DNA of 64,000 nucleotides, taken from assembly GCF_023277925.1 (NCBI RefSeq), contig NZ_CP063832.1, positions 5,377,501 through 5,441,500 on the forward strand, written 5' to 3'. The DNA is from Pseudomonas entomophila. Its GTDB lineage: Bacteria; Pseudomonadota; Gammaproteobacteria; Pseudomonadales; Pseudomonadaceae. The notes below the pieces were generated by a model. It was given only the letters and a program-made list of their open reading frames with translations. It had not been told where the DNA came from and ran no database searches. The translations under genes were made by a program, and so were the position numbers. Of this stretch, positions 32,668 to 41,736 are shown one piece after another. Positions within the stretch are counted from its first letter, which is position 1; each line of letters starts with the position of its first letter.

Positions 32668-33048
32668 ATGCAGCGTATTGGTTTCTCCATTGAATTGACC
32701 AGCCTCGAAGCCGCCGAACTGTATAAAGCCATGCACCGTGATGTCCCCGTGCAAATTGCCGGTGAACAAGGCGTACTGCGTGAAATCGGTTTGCAGCGTA
32801 TGTCGATCTACTTGTTGCCGCCGCGCACCTTGTTCATGCAAGTCGAAGCCCACGATCAGTTCGACCCGCTGCGCGACTTTACCCACGCCCTGTCGGTGCA
32901 CCCGGTGATCCAGGCTTGGGACGACCGCATGCACGGTGACGACAACCCGCTGCTCAAACGCATCGAAGGCAACCGCACCGACCTCAACTGGTGGCGCCTG
33001 GAGCAGGTGTACGACTGGACCCTGGAAACGGCGGGCCAACAAAAATGA
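32668..33048 (+). CDS. L-rhamnose mutarotase (RhaM)-like protein
   Basis: The 126-residue protein fits the dimeric alpha-beta-barrel RhaM family: …YKAMHRDVP…LREIGLQRMSIYLLPPRTLFMQVEA and, later, VIQAWDDRM. RhaM interconverts sugar anomers. Outside rhamnose operons such small folds are recruited as cyclases or isomerases, so its role here is open. AAGGAAG precedes the ATG. Its stop overlaps the start of the HMGL-like gene (ATGA). Confidence 0.72.
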   Translation: MQRIGFSIELTSLEAAELYKAMHRDVPVQIAGEQGVLREIGLQRMSIYLLPPRTLFMQVEAHDQFDPLRDFTHALSVHPVIQAWDDRMHGDDNPLLKRIEGNRTDLNWWRLEQVYDWTLETAGQQK

Positions 33049-34067
33049 CCGCGCACAACCAGTCATTCGTGTTGATGGATTGCACCTTCCGTGATGGCGG
33101 GTTCCAGACCGACTGGCGGTTTTCCGATGCCATGGTCGGGCGCTATTTCGGTATGTGCCAGGCCACCGGCGTGGACATTGTCGAGATGGGCTACCTGAAC
33201 CTGGACCCCGCCGCGCGGGTCAGCCACCCCGGGTCGTTCAAGGCACTGCCCGAGTCGCTCAGCGATGTGCAGCGCCAGCAGGTCGACCTGGGGCCGATGC
33301 GCGCGGCGGTGATGATCGATGCCTGGCGCATCCTCGATCAGCCGGTGCAGGCTGCCGCCGAGGTGATTCTGGCGGCGATCCGGCGCTCGCCGTTCCCCAT
33401 CGCCATCCTGCGCATCGCGGCCATGAGCAGCCAGCTCGCGGGCAGCCTGGCGCTGGCCAAGGCGTTGGCGGGGCAGGACCTGGCGGTAATGATCAACCTG
33501 ATGCAGGCCGCCGAACTGACGCCGGAGCAACTGGCCCTGGACCTGCCTGCGCTGGCCGTCGAACCCGTCACGGCGTTGTATTTCGCCGACAGCTTCGGGC
33601 GCATGCTGCCGGAGCAGGTCCATCGCCTGTTCAGCCGGGCGCGGGAGCTGACCCCGTTGCCGCTGGGCTTCCATGCCCACGACAACTATGGCCTGGCGGT
33701 GGCCAATACCCAGGCGGCGCTGGATGCTGGCGCCCGCCATGCCGATGGCACGTTCGCCGGGATCGGGCGAGGGGCCGGCAACGCGCCGACCGAAACCCTC
33801 GGCCTGCTGAAGTCGGGGACACGGGAAATGGCCGAGTGCGAGGCGTTCCTGGCGGCGCACATCGAGCCGCTCAGGCTCACGGCGAACTGGGGCTACTCGC
33901 CCACCTATCGCAGCCAGGCCAGGCACAACGTGCACCCGACCTACGCCCAGCGCCTGTTCGAAGGCACGCCGCTGACGGGCCTTGAGCGTATCGACATCCT
34001 CGGCAAGATCGCCGGGCATGCCGGGGCGCACAAGTTCGACGCGAGCATTCTCAGCCACTACCGGTGA
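33045..34067 (+). CDS. HMG-CoA-lyase-like / 4-hydroxy-2-oxovalerate-aldolase-type metalloenzyme
   Basis: The 340-residue DRE-TIM metallolyase has the motif DCTFRDGG (residues 12-19, with Arg16 and Asp17) and the metal-binding HAHDN at 210-214 (His210, His212). The lid motif GIGRGAGNAPTE follows. The family does Claisen or aldol C-C bond chemistry with a divalent metal. The ATG at 33045 overlaps the previous stop codon, whereas an upstream in-frame start would run through that gene. With the DapA-like enzyme this gives the cluster two different aldolase-type enzymes. Confidence 0.85.
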   Translation: MTAHNQSFVLMDCTFRDGGFQTDWRFSDAMVGRYFGMCQATGVDIVEMGYLNLDPAARVSHPGSFKALPESLSDVQRQQVDLGPMRAAVMIDAWRILDQPVQAAAEVILAAIRRSPFPIAILRIAAMSSQLAGSLALAKALAGQDLAVMINLMQAAELTPEQLALDLPALAVEPVTALYFADSFGRMLPEQVHRLFSRARELTPLPLGFHAHDNYGLAVANTQAALDAGARHADGTFAGIGRGAGNAPTETLGLLKSGTREMAECEAFLAAHIEPLRLTANWGYSPTYRSQARHNVHPTYAQRLFEGTPLTGLERIDILGKIAGHAGAHKFDASILSHYR

Positions 34068-34073
34068 ACGAAC

Positions 34074-34796
34074 ATGGTCAAACTCGGTGAACTGCTGGCG
34101 GACTGCAAGTTGGTGTTCTTCGACTGCGACGGCGTGCTGCTCGACTCCAACGGGGTGAAGCTGGCCGCGGTCGATCACGCCCTGGCCGCCTACCCGGCGG
34201 TGCTGCGCGAGCGCTGCAAGGACAGCTTCCGGCTCAACTTCGGTCGCCCGCGGCGCTGGCACTTCGAAGCCTTCCAGCGCTTGATCGGGGTGGCCCAGGA
34301 GGAAGATTTCGTGGCGGCGAGCATCGAGCGCTACGAGCAGTACCTGCAAGCGCACTATCGGCATTCGCCGGCAGTGGCTGGCGCGCCGCACCTGCTTGCT
34401 CGGCTGGCGGCCCGTGGGGTCATTTGCACGGTGGTCAGCGGCGGCGTGGAGGCGGAGATCAATGCCGCGCTGGCCGAGTGCGGGATGGATCGGCTGCTGG
34501 CACGGGTGGTGGGTTCGCCGGTGACCAAGATCGCGGCGATCAACGCGCTGCTGGAGCAGTACGACTGCAGCGCCGCGCAAGCCGTGTTCCTCGGTGATGC
34601 CAGCGCCGACGCCGAGGCCGCCATCGCTTGCAAGGTGCCGTTCATCTTCGTCAGTGGGCATGCGCTGATCGCCCGCTCGACCCTCAGCGCCAGCTGGCCT
34701 GAGGGCCACTGGGGCGGTGAGGTGCCCAACCTGCTGGCGGACAACGCTGTATCGCGCTTTTGCGTGAGCAACCAGACGATCAAGGAGGACTCATGA
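34074..34796 (+). CDS. HAD-superfamily phosphatase
   Basis: The 240-residue HAD hydrolase has motif I FFDCDGVLLDS (Asp17, Asp19), motif II VVSGG and motif IV FLGDASADAEAA. It resembles beta-phosphoglucomutase/phosphatase-type proteins. It starts 6 bp after the HMGL-like gene and overlaps the next SDR gene by 4 bp, so it belongs to the cluster. A phosphorylated sugar- or polyol-derived intermediate is a reasonable guess. Confidence 0.83.
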   Translation: MVKLGELLADCKLVFFDCDGVLLDSNGVKLAAVDHALAAYPAVLRERCKDSFRLNFGRPRRWHFEAFQRLIGVAQEEDFVAASIERYEQYLQAHYRHSPAVAGAPHLLARLAARGVICTVVSGGVEAEINAALAECGMDRLLARVVGSPVTKIAAINALLEQYDCSAAQAVFLGDASADAEAAIACKVPFIFVSGHALIARSTLSASWPEGHWGGEVPNLLADNAVSRFCVSNQTIKEDS

Positions 34797-35494
34797 ACAC
34801 AACCACGCAGCGGCCGCTGCGCATCGCCATCACCGGTGTGAGCCGTGGCCTGGGGCTGGCCTTGAGCCAGGCGCTGGCCGCGCGCGGCCACCAGGTGTTC
34901 GGCTGCCAGCTGTCGGCCGAGGCCGCGCCGGCGGCCCAGGCCAACCCGGCACTGTTCAGTGCTTCGGTGGCGGTGCCCGAGGACATGCGGCGCTTCGCCG
35001 AGGCAGCGTGCCGCGAGGGGGCGATGGATATCGTGGTGTGCAATGCCGGGGTGATCAATGCGCGCAAGCCGGCCTGGGAAATCAGCCAGGAAGAATGGGC
35101 GCAGGTGATGGAGGTGAATGTGCTGGGCGTGGTCAACACGCTGCACGCCTTCCTGCCGGCGATGCTCGACCGCGGCCAGGGCCTGTTCGTCGCCATCAGC
35201 TCCGGCTGGGGGCGTTCGGCGTCCTGGGGGCTCGGCCCGTACTGCGCGAGTAAATTCGCGGTGGAGGGGTTGGTCGGCTCGCTCAGCGCCGACCTGCCGG
35301 AGGGTTTGCACGCGGTGGCGCTGGACCCTGGCAACGGGGTGAACACCAAAATGCTCGCCCAGTGCCTGCCGGATGACCATGCGCAGTACATCGCCCCAGG
35401 GCTGTGGGCCGAGCATGCCGCGGACTACATCGTCGACCAGCTTCATGGGCAAAAGCTCTCGGGCAGCCGCACGGTGCCGCACCCCGGCTGTTGA
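34793..35494 (+). CDS. Short-chain dehydrogenase/reductase (intact active site)
   Basis: The 233-residue SDR has the cofactor motif TGVSRGLG, NAG in VVCNAGV, catalytic Ser in ISSGWG and the YCASK motif. It probably oxidises or reduces a hydroxyl/keto group with NAD(P)H. The ATG at 34793 has GGAGG 8 bp upstream and overlaps the preceding stop. Confidence 0.88.
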   Translation: MNTTTQRPLRIAITGVSRGLGLALSQALAARGHQVFGCQLSAEAAPAAQANPALFSASVAVPEDMRRFAEAACREGAMDIVVCNAGVINARKPAWEISQEEWAQVMEVNVLGVVNTLHAFLPAMLDRGQGLFVAISSGWGRSASWGLGPYCASKFAVEGLVGSLSADLPEGLHAVALDPGNGVNTKMLAQCLPDDHAQYIAPGLWAEHAADYIVDQLHGQKLSGSRTVPHPGC

Positions 35495-35520
35495 CGGATT
35501 TCAAGACAGGGAGGCAGACA

Positions 35521-36246
35521 ATGCTGAAGGACAAACGTGTAGTGGTCACCGGGGGTGGCCGTGATTTTGGCCAGGCGGTTTCGGTCTGGCTGGCCCGCGA
35601 GGGCGCCCATGTGGACCTGTGCGCACGCCAGCTGGACAGCGCCCGGGCTACCTGCGAGATCATCCAGGGCGAAGGCGGCTCGGCCCGCGCCTATGCCTGC
35701 GACATTGCCGACGCCCGCTCGGTGCGTGCGTTCGCTGAGCAGTTGCAGGCCGACGAGCGGCCGGTGGATATCCTGGTGCTCAGTGCCGCGCAGTGGCTCG
35801 AAGGGCCGTTGGGCGAGGGTGACAGCGATGAAGAGATCGTCAGCACCATCAATTCCGGGCTGACCGGCTCGATCACCCTGACCCGGGCACTGCTGCCCAG
35901 CCTGCGCCGCTCTGGCGCGGCGGACATCATGGCGATGGTCTCGGTGTGCGGCGTGCCGCAGTTCACCAACTCCGTCGCCCATCCGGCGTTCTTCGCGGCC
36001 AAGCACGGCATGAGCGGTTTCTGCCAGAACATGACCCACCACTTGGCGCCGGAAGGTATCCGCGTCACCGGTTTCTACCCGCCCGACTTCGAGGTGACCA
36101 GCCTCGATGAAACCGTCGACCCGGCAGGCCGCCTGCTCAACGGGCGCTCCATCTGGGAAACCATGCGCTTCGTGCTGGCCCAGCCGCGCAGCTGCCATAT
36201 CGATGCAGTGCATTTCCGTGGCCCGACCCGGCAGGACTTGACGTGA
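35521..36246 (+). CDS. SDR-family protein lacking the catalytic Tyr
   Basis: The 241-residue protein has an N-terminal Rossmann motif (VVTGGGRDFGQA) and SDR topology, but the YxxxK motif reads FFAAK (Phe157, Lys161). A Ser (141) is present, three residues further upstream than usual. It may be inactive, act as a partner of the neighbouring SDR, or catalyse a different reaction such as an epimerisation or dehydration. GGAGG precedes the ATG. Its stop overlaps the next gene (TGATG). Confidence 0.8.
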   Translation: MLKDKRVVVTGGGRDFGQAVSVWLAREGAHVDLCARQLDSARATCEIIQGEGGSARAYACDIADARSVRAFAEQLQADERPVDILVLSAAQWLEGPLGEGDSDEEIVSTINSGLTGSITLTRALLPSLRRSGAADIMAMVSVCGVPQFTNSVAHPAFFAAKHGMSGFCQNMTHHLAPEGIRVTGFYPPDFEVTSLDETVDPAGRLLNGRSIWETMRFVLAQPRSCHIDAVHFRGPTRQDLT

Positions 36247-37241
36247 TGCGCGCGGCCAACGCCCAGGTGCCGGCGGCGTATCAGTTGGCGGCCGATGACC
36301 AGCAATTGCGCCAGGTCATGGCCGCCAACATCGCCGCTGGCTACTTCAGCGCCGATTGCGATCCGGCGGTGTTCTACGACAAATGCGCGCAGCATCGCGC
36401 TGTCAGCCGGATCGACCCAGGCCTGGCGTTCACCGCGCAGGCGCTGACGTCGTTGGACGCACTGCCGGGCGATGCCGGGCGGACCTGGGTGGTGCGCCCG
36501 TCGATTTCGCCGGCGTCACGAGGCTCGGCGTTGCTGCTGGGGCTTGGTGGCATCGATGCGTCGGCGCTGGCGGTGGCGATGCAGGGTGCAGCGGGGCCGT
36601 TCCTGCTGCATGAGCACGAGCCGGGCGAGCCGCTGTTCATCAATGGTGTGTTCGCCCAGGGGCAGTTCATCGTCAGCGATGCCTGGCACTGCTACACCCT
36701 GGATCTGGAAGGCCGCAGGATTCTAACCGCGGTCACCAGCCTGCCCACGTCCCGGCTACCCGACGGGCTGGTGCCACGGCTGGCTGCCGTGGCCAGCGGG
36801 CTGGGCATGGTGCATGGCCCGCTGCATGCCGAAGTGGTGGTCACCCAGCATGGGCCACGCCTGGTCAAGCTGTCGCCGCGCCTGGCCAGCACGCCGTTGC
36901 CCGAGCTGTGCCGGCTGGGGGGCTGGCCTTCCCAGGAAGACAGCTGGCGCCAGTTGCCCCGCATCGGCGCCGGCGCCGAACAACCCGTGGCGGACTACTC
37001 CTTCGTGGTGACCCGCCCGGGGCGTGTCAAAGCGTTTCGCTTCGACCGGGAGGTGCGTGGCCTGGCCAGTTTCAGCCACTACTTCGTCGCGCCGCCGCTG
37101 GGCGAGCACATGGCGATGACCACCGATGGCACCACCTATGGCTGCACCGTGTTCCTGCGTCATCGCAGCCTGGCGGTGCTGGAGGAGGATATCGCCCGGC
37201 TGCAGGCGCTCAACCTGGCCGACGCGTTCGAGTTCGACTAG
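36246..37241 (+). CDS. ATP-grasp-like protein, shortened and with altered metal ligands
   Basis: The 331-residue protein has the C-terminal ATP-grasp pattern: VVRPSISPASRGS for the nucleotide loop, GPLHAEVVVTQHGPRLVKLSPRLAS for the metal site. The usual ExN metal pair reads Lys208-x-Ser210, although Glu196 and Arg212 are kept. Compared with amino-acid ligases of about 400 residues it lacks part of the N-terminal domain. It could be a non-catalytic or divergent amide-bond ligase. It begins inside the previous stop codon (TGATG). Confidence 0.65.
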   Translation: MRAANAQVPAAYQLAADDQQLRQVMAANIAAGYFSADCDPAVFYDKCAQHRAVSRIDPGLAFTAQALTSLDALPGDAGRTWVVRPSISPASRGSALLLGLGGIDASALAVAMQGAAGPFLLHEHEPGEPLFINGVFAQGQFIVSDAWHCYTLDLEGRRILTAVTSLPTSRLPDGLVPRLAAVASGLGMVHGPLHAEVVVTQHGPRLVKLSPRLASTPLPELCRLGGWPSQEDSWRQLPRIGAGAEQPVADYSFVVTRPGRVKAFRFDREVRGLASFSHYFVAPPLGEHMAMTTDGTTYGCTVFLRHRSLAVLEEDIARLQALNLADAFEFD

Positions 37242-37347
37242 CCCGCAGGCACTTTGCAACACCCAAACCGGACCGCCCGGGGCCGTCATCGTGGATGACG
37301 ACCTCGTGGCCCCGCTCAGCCTGAAATTCAGTAGAAAGGGAGTTCAC

Positions 37348-38667
37348 ATGAGTTTTGCAACAGATGTGGCCAGAAGCCCTTGCGAGCGCAAGGTACATGA
37401 CGTGGTGGGCATTGGGTTCGGCCCGTCGAACATTTCGCTGGCCATCGCCCTGCAGGAGTTGGCCCCGGAGCTGTCGGTGGCCTTCGTCGACAGCGCCCCA
37501 GGCTTTGCCTGGCATAAAGGCATGTTGTTCAAGAACGCCACCATGCAGGTGTCGTTCCTCAAGGACCTGGTCAGCTTTCGCAACCCGCGCAGCCACTTCA
37601 CCTTCGTCAACTACCTGCACAGCAAGGGCCGTATCGCGGCGTTCTGCAACAAGAAGGACTTCTTTCCCGGGCGCGTGGAGTTCCATGACTACCTGAGCTG
37701 GTGCGCGGCCGAGTTCAGCGAGCAGGTGTTCTATGGCCACCGGGTGCTACGCATCGCCGAAGGCGGTGTGGCGGACGACGGTGCGCCGCTGTTCCGGGTC
37801 GAGATGCAGGTCGGCGATACCACCACCTCGCTGCTGACCCGTTCGGTGGTGCATTCGCTGGGGCTGGAGCCGCAGATGCCGGACGATGTCCAGCCCGGTG
37901 AGCGCGTCACCCATGTGCATCACCTGCTGGCGCGGCTGCAGGAAGCCAACCTGCCGGCGGACGGCCATTGCGTGGTGGTCGGCGGCGGGCAAAGCGCCGC
38001 CGAGGCGGTGGAGTACCTGCTCGAGACCTACCCGGCGTTGCGGGTGACGGCGATTCACGCCCGCTACGGCTACACCCCCGCCGACGACAGCCCGTTCGTC
38101 AACGAGATCTTCGATGCCGAGGCCGTGGATGGCTTCCATGCGGCGCCGGCCCATGTGCGCAAGCACGTGCTGCGTACCCATGCCTCCACCAACTATGCCG
38201 CGGTCGACCTGGCGCTGATCGAGAAGCTCTATCGGCAATGGTACGACGACGAGGTCAGCGGCCAGCAGCGCCTGACCCTGGAGCGCCTGAGCCGGTTCCA
38301 GAAGGTGCAGGTGCAGGGCAATGGGCTGCAGGTGACGTTCGATCGACAGCTGAGCGGCGAAGCGCGCCAGGTCCACTGTGACTACCTGGTGTGCGCCACG
38401 GGCTTCCGCCCACGCAACATCGCCGACCTGTTGTGCGCGCCGCTGGCGTCGCGGCTGGTCAAGGAGGAGGGCGGTGCGCAGTTGTCGCGCCATTACCGCC
38501 TGGCCTTCAAAGGCGATGCCGCGCCTTTGCTGTATTCCACCGGTGTCGCCGAGGGCTCCCACGGGCTGAGCGCGACGCTGATCTCCAACATGGCCATCCG
38601 TGCCGGCGAAATCGTCGGTGACCTGAAGACCAGCTTGAGGCACAGGCAGTATGAAAAAGCCGTTTGA
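37348..38667 (+). CDS. Flavin-dependent amino-acid N-hydroxylase (lysine/ornithine N-monooxygenase family)
   Basis: The 439-residue protein has FAD motif GIGFGPSNISLAIAL, family motifs MQVSFLKDLVSFRNP, TPADDSPFVNEIF and STNYAAVD, NADPH motif VVGGGQSAAEA and ATGFRP. These are the hallmarks of IucD/PvdA/SidA enzymes that hydroxylate the side-chain amine of lysine or ornithine. No siderophore synthetase is nearby. Its neighbours are an amino-acid-oxidase-type enzyme and a cupin-MetRS fusion, so it probably supplies the N-hydroxy amine for N-N bond formation. GAAAGGGAG precedes the ATG; it overlaps the next gene by 17 bp. Confidence 0.92.
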   Translation: MSFATDVARSPCERKVHDVVGIGFGPSNISLAIALQELAPELSVAFVDSAPGFAWHKGMLFKNATMQVSFLKDLVSFRNPRSHFTFVNYLHSKGRIAAFCNKKDFFPGRVEFHDYLSWCAAEFSEQVFYGHRVLRIAEGGVADDGAPLFRVEMQVGDTTTSLLTRSVVHSLGLEPQMPDDVQPGERVTHVHHLLARLQEANLPADGHCVVVGGGQSAAEAVEYLLETYPALRVTAIHARYGYTPADDSPFVNEIFDAEAVDGFHAAPAHVRKHVLRTHASTNYAAVDLALIEKLYRQWYDDEVSGQQRLTLERLSRFQKVQVQGNGLQVTFDRQLSGEARQVHCDYLVCATGFRPRNIADLLCAPLASRLVKEEGGAQLSRHYRLAFKGDAAPLLYSTGVAEGSHGLSATLISNMAIRAGEIVGDLKTSLRHRQYEKAV

Positions 38668-39721
38668 TGTGATCATCGTTGGCGCAGGGATCGTCGGCGC
38701 GACCTGCTTCCATGTGCTGAGCCAGGCGGGCAAGCGCTGCCTGCTGCTCGACGAGAAACAGCTGGCCTGCGGCATCACCGGCGCGTCGGGGTGCATCGTG
38801 CGGGTCACCCACGCCTCGCGCGAAGCCACGGCGGCGGCGGCCGAGGGCTACCGCTTCTACCAGCGACTGAGCGCAGCCGCCCAGGGGCGGGTGCCGTTCG
38901 CCCGCACGGGGTATCTGCATTTTGCCGAAGTGGCGGACCTGGACCGCATGCATGGTTGGCTGGCAGAGGAGGGCATCGACGCCGAACTGCTCGATGGCCA
39001 GGCGCTGGCCGCGCGCTTCCCCGCCTTGCCGATCAACGCCGAACTGGCGCTGCTCGAACCTGGCTCGGGCTACATGGAGGCCAGGCCGACCCTGGAGTAC
39101 CTGGTAAGGGCCGGAACAGCGCTGGGCGGTGTCTACCAGGACGCGGTCACGGTGCACGGCCTGCGGGTCGATGGCAGCGGCAACCGGGTGGCCGGCGTGG
39201 AGACTTCCGCTGGCGCCTTCGAGGCCGGGCATGTGGTGTTGGCCATGGGCAATGGCGCCCCTGACTTCCTCGCGCGCCACTTTGGCGATGCGTTCGGCCT
39301 GTGGAACCAGCACATCCAGGTCACCCGTTTCAAAGGGCTCGATGCGCTGACCACGGCCCCGTGCTTCATCGATGACGTCAACGACCTTAATGGGCGCTGG
39401 TGCCCGCTGACCGGCGGCTTCTACGTGGGCACCCCCACCGGCCTGCGGGTGCCGGCCAGCCAGGCCTATGCCGCGGCCAGCCCGGCCCACGCGCAGTTGA
39501 CCCGCGAACGTGGCGAGCGGCGTTTCCCCTGGCTGCGCACGGCCACTGCCGAAGGGGCGCTGTGCCACAGCGACTGCTATAGCGCTCAACCCATCGCCCT
39601 GCTCGGCGAGCAGCCCGGGTTGCCCGGCGGTGTGCAGGTGGCATCGGGCTTCAGTGGCGGTGGCTTCAAGATGGCGCCTTACGCCGCCATGCGTGTTGCC
39701 CGTGTGATCACTCAAGGATAG
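38651..39721 (+). CDS. FAD-dependent oxidoreductase of the D-amino-acid/glycine-oxidase (DAO) family
   Basis: The 356-residue protein has the N-terminal FAD motif VIIVGAGIVGATCFHVL and the C-terminal FAD-contact GFSGGGFKMAPYAA. Family members oxidise secondary or primary amines such as glycine, sarcosine or proline. In the s56-p1 pathway the corresponding enzyme (Spb39) cleaves the hydrazino-glycine intermediate to release the hydrazine. The 17-bp overlap with the N-hydroxylase gene and 12-bp gap to the cupin-MetRS gene support a shared pathway. Confidence 0.88.
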   Translation: MKKPFDVIIVGAGIVGATCFHVLSQAGKRCLLLDEKQLACGITGASGCIVRVTHASREATAAAAEGYRFYQRLSAAAQGRVPFARTGYLHFAEVADLDRMHGWLAEEGIDAELLDGQALAARFPALPINAELALLEPGSGYMEARPTLEYLVRAGTALGGVYQDAVTVHGLRVDGSGNRVAGVETSAGAFEAGHVVLAMGNGAPDFLARHFGDAFGLWNQHIQVTRFKGLDALTTAPCFIDDVNDLNGRWCPLTGGFYVGTPTGLRVPASQAYAAASPAHAQLTRERGERRFPWLRTATAEGALCHSDCYSAQPIALLGEQPGLPGGVQVASGFSGGGFKMAPYAAMRVARVITQG

Positions 39722-39732
39722 AGACCAGAACA

Positions 39733-41736
39733 ATGAAAAAAATCAGCATGTTCGCGCCGGCCAAGCGCTTCTACAACGTCGACTCGCGTGCCGTTGATCT
39801 TGAAGGCACCAATATCAACCTGATGGGCTGCACGCTGGCACCGGGGCAGGAGAGCCAGCCGCACAACCACTTCGAGGACGAACTGTTCGTCTTCACTGCG
39901 GGCCACGGCCTGGTGCGCACCGCCCAGGAAGTGCTCGAAGTGCATGCCGGCGACGCGGTTCATTGCCAGCGTTTCGAGCCCCATACCATTCGCAACCTGA
40001 GCGCCAGCGAGCCGTTGCAGTTCCACTCGCTGTACTGGGATGCCGGGCAGGTGAACTCGGTCGAAGCGCAGCCGGTGCTCGACACGCTGATCTTCGCCAC
40101 CCCGCCCACCCCCAATGGCGACCTGCACCTGGGGCATCTGTCGGGCCCCTATATCGCCGGTGACGTGCTCAAGCGTGTGCTGGCGGGCGCGGGCGCGCAG
40201 GTGTTCTATGGCAGCGGCCGCGACGACAACCAGACCTACGTGGTGACCTGTGCGGCGCGGGAAGGGTTCAGCCCCACCGAGTGCGCCGACCACTACGCCG
40301 AGGCGATCCGCGAGACCTGGCAGGGCTACGGGATCGACATGGACTTTTTCATCACCCCGGACAACCAGGGTGAGTATGCCGACTTTGTCCACCACTACCT
40401 GCAGCGCCTGTACGACCAGGGGCTGATCTACGCCAAGGACACCCCGGTGTTTGTCGACAACCAGGGCAACGCGCTGCACGAAGCGTTCATCCACGGTGGT
40501 TGCCCGCATTGTGGCGAGAGCAGCGATGGCAATGCCTGCGAGGCCTGTGGCCAGCCGAACCAGTGCGTCGACCTGACCCAGCCGCGGGTCAAGCAGGATG
40601 GCCGGCAGCCGCAACTGAAGATCGAGACACGTTTGTTCTTCCGCCTGAGCGCGTTGGCCGATGAGCTGGCCAGCTATGTGCAGACAGCGAACATGCCGGC
40701 GCACGTCTACCAGCTGTGCCACGCCATGCTCAGCCAAGGGCTGCCGGATATCTGCATCAGCCACCGCAGCGACTGGGGCATCCGCCATCGCCTGCCGGGG
40801 ATGCAGGACCAGGTGGTGTATGTCTGGTTCGAGATGGCCTTCGGTTACCTGTGGGCCGCCAGCGAACTGCCGGGCGCGGACGGCGACCGCATGGCCAGGG
40901 CCGCGCAGCGCTACGCGGGGGCCATGGACATCGTCCATTGCTACGGCTTCGACAACGCTTACTACCACACCCTGCTGTTCCCGGCGGTGTACCTGGCACT
41001 GGGGCTGACGCCACCGCGCCACCATGTGGTCAACGAACTGCTCGACCTCAACGGCAGCAAGTTTTCCACCAGCCGCCGACACCTGATCTGGGGCAAGGAC
41101 TTCCTCACCGAAGCGGGTGCGGACTATGCGCGCATGGCGTTGATGCTGACCCGGCCCGAGGGGGTGAGGACCAACTTCACCGTGGACCAGGTCTGCGAGC
41201 GAATCAACGACCTGTTCGCCGACAAGCTCACCCACTGGGTCCAACGCCTGCAGCAGCATGTCGCCCGCCAGGCTGGCCAGGTGCCTGAACCCGGTGCCTG
41301 GCTGAGCGACCAGAAGATCTATCACGGCGAACTGATGCAATGGATGGCGGGCTACCAGCAGGCGGCTGCGACCCAGACCTTCTCGCCACGGCGCATGGCC
41401 GAGCAGGTAGCCCAGGTGATCGACCGGGCCTGGCGCTTCGGCCTGGCCCAGGAACACCTGCTGGCGCCCGGGCAACCCTTGTCCAACCATGCCCGCACCG
41501 CCGTGGCGCTGCTCGCGCTTACCGCACGCTGGCTGGCCCATGCCACCGCCCCGTTGATGCCGGGGGTGAGCCGTCAACTGAACGAGGTACTTAATATCGA
41601 GGCACAGGCCAACGATGCGGCCCAGGCCTGCACGTTCTTCACCGCCAACCACGTCCTGGCCCAGGGCGCCACGCTGGCGCTGCCCAAGCTGTCGCCAGAG
41701 GCGCTGGCGCAACTGATGCCAGGGCGGGCCGGATGA
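39733..41736 (+). CDS. Cupin-methionyl-tRNA-synthetase fusion, predicted hydrazine synthetase
   Basis: The 667-residue protein begins with a cupin (metal ligands His44 and His46 in QPHNHFEDE) and continues as a class I aaRS of the MetRS type: HLGH at 132-135, KFSTS at 443-447, and a four-Cys zinc knuckle (Cys257, 260, 269, 272). The C-terminal helical domain is kept. Spb40 and related enzymes with this architecture activate an amino acid such as glycine as an aminoacyl ester of an N-hydroxy amine, and the cupin rearranges it to an N-N bond. The neighbouring N-hydroxylase and DAO oxidase complete the known trio. Housekeeping MetRS has no cupin, so protein synthesis is unlikely. Confidence 0.88.
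   Translation: MKKISMFAPAKRFYNVDSRAVDLEGTNINLMGCTLAPGQESQPHNHFEDELFVFTAGHGLVRTAQEVLEVHAGDAVHCQRFEPHTIRNLSASEPLQFHSLYWDAGQVNSVEAQPVLDTLIFATPPTPNGDLHLGHLSGPYIAGDVLKRVLAGAGAQVFYGSGRDDNQTYVVTCAAREGFSPTECADHYAEAIRETWQGYGIDMDFFITPDNQGEYADFVHHYLQRLYDQGLIYAKDTPVFVDNQGNALHEAFIHGGCPHCGESSDGNACEACGQPNQCVDLTQPRVKQDGRQPQLKIETRLFFRLSALADELASYVQTANMPAHVYQLCHAMLSQGLPDICISHRSDWGIRHRLPGMQDQVVYVWFEMAFGYLWAASELPGADGDRMARAAQRYAGAMDIVHCYGFDNAYYHTLLFPAVYLALGLTPPRHHVVNELLDLNGSKFSTSRRHLIWGKDFLTEAGADYARMALMLTRPEGVRTNFTVDQVCERINDLFADKLTHWVQRLQQHVARQAGQVPEPGAWLSDQKIYHGELMQWMAGYQQAAATQTFSPRRMAEQVAQVIDRAWRFGLAQEHLLAPGQPLSNHARTAVALLALTARWLAHATAPLMPGVSRQLNEVLNIEAQANDAAQACTFFTANHVLAQGATLALPKLSPEALAQLMPGRAG

Noticed and set aside
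37348..38667. Siderophore (pyoverdine PvdA) gene
   Set aside because: The N-hydroxylase family is right but no NRPS, siderophore synthetase or TonB receptor lies nearby.
39733..41736. Housekeeping methionyl-tRNA synthetase (metG)
   Set aside because: The cupin at the N-terminus and the N-hydroxylase/oxidase neighbours are not found with metG; the context points to hydrazine formation.
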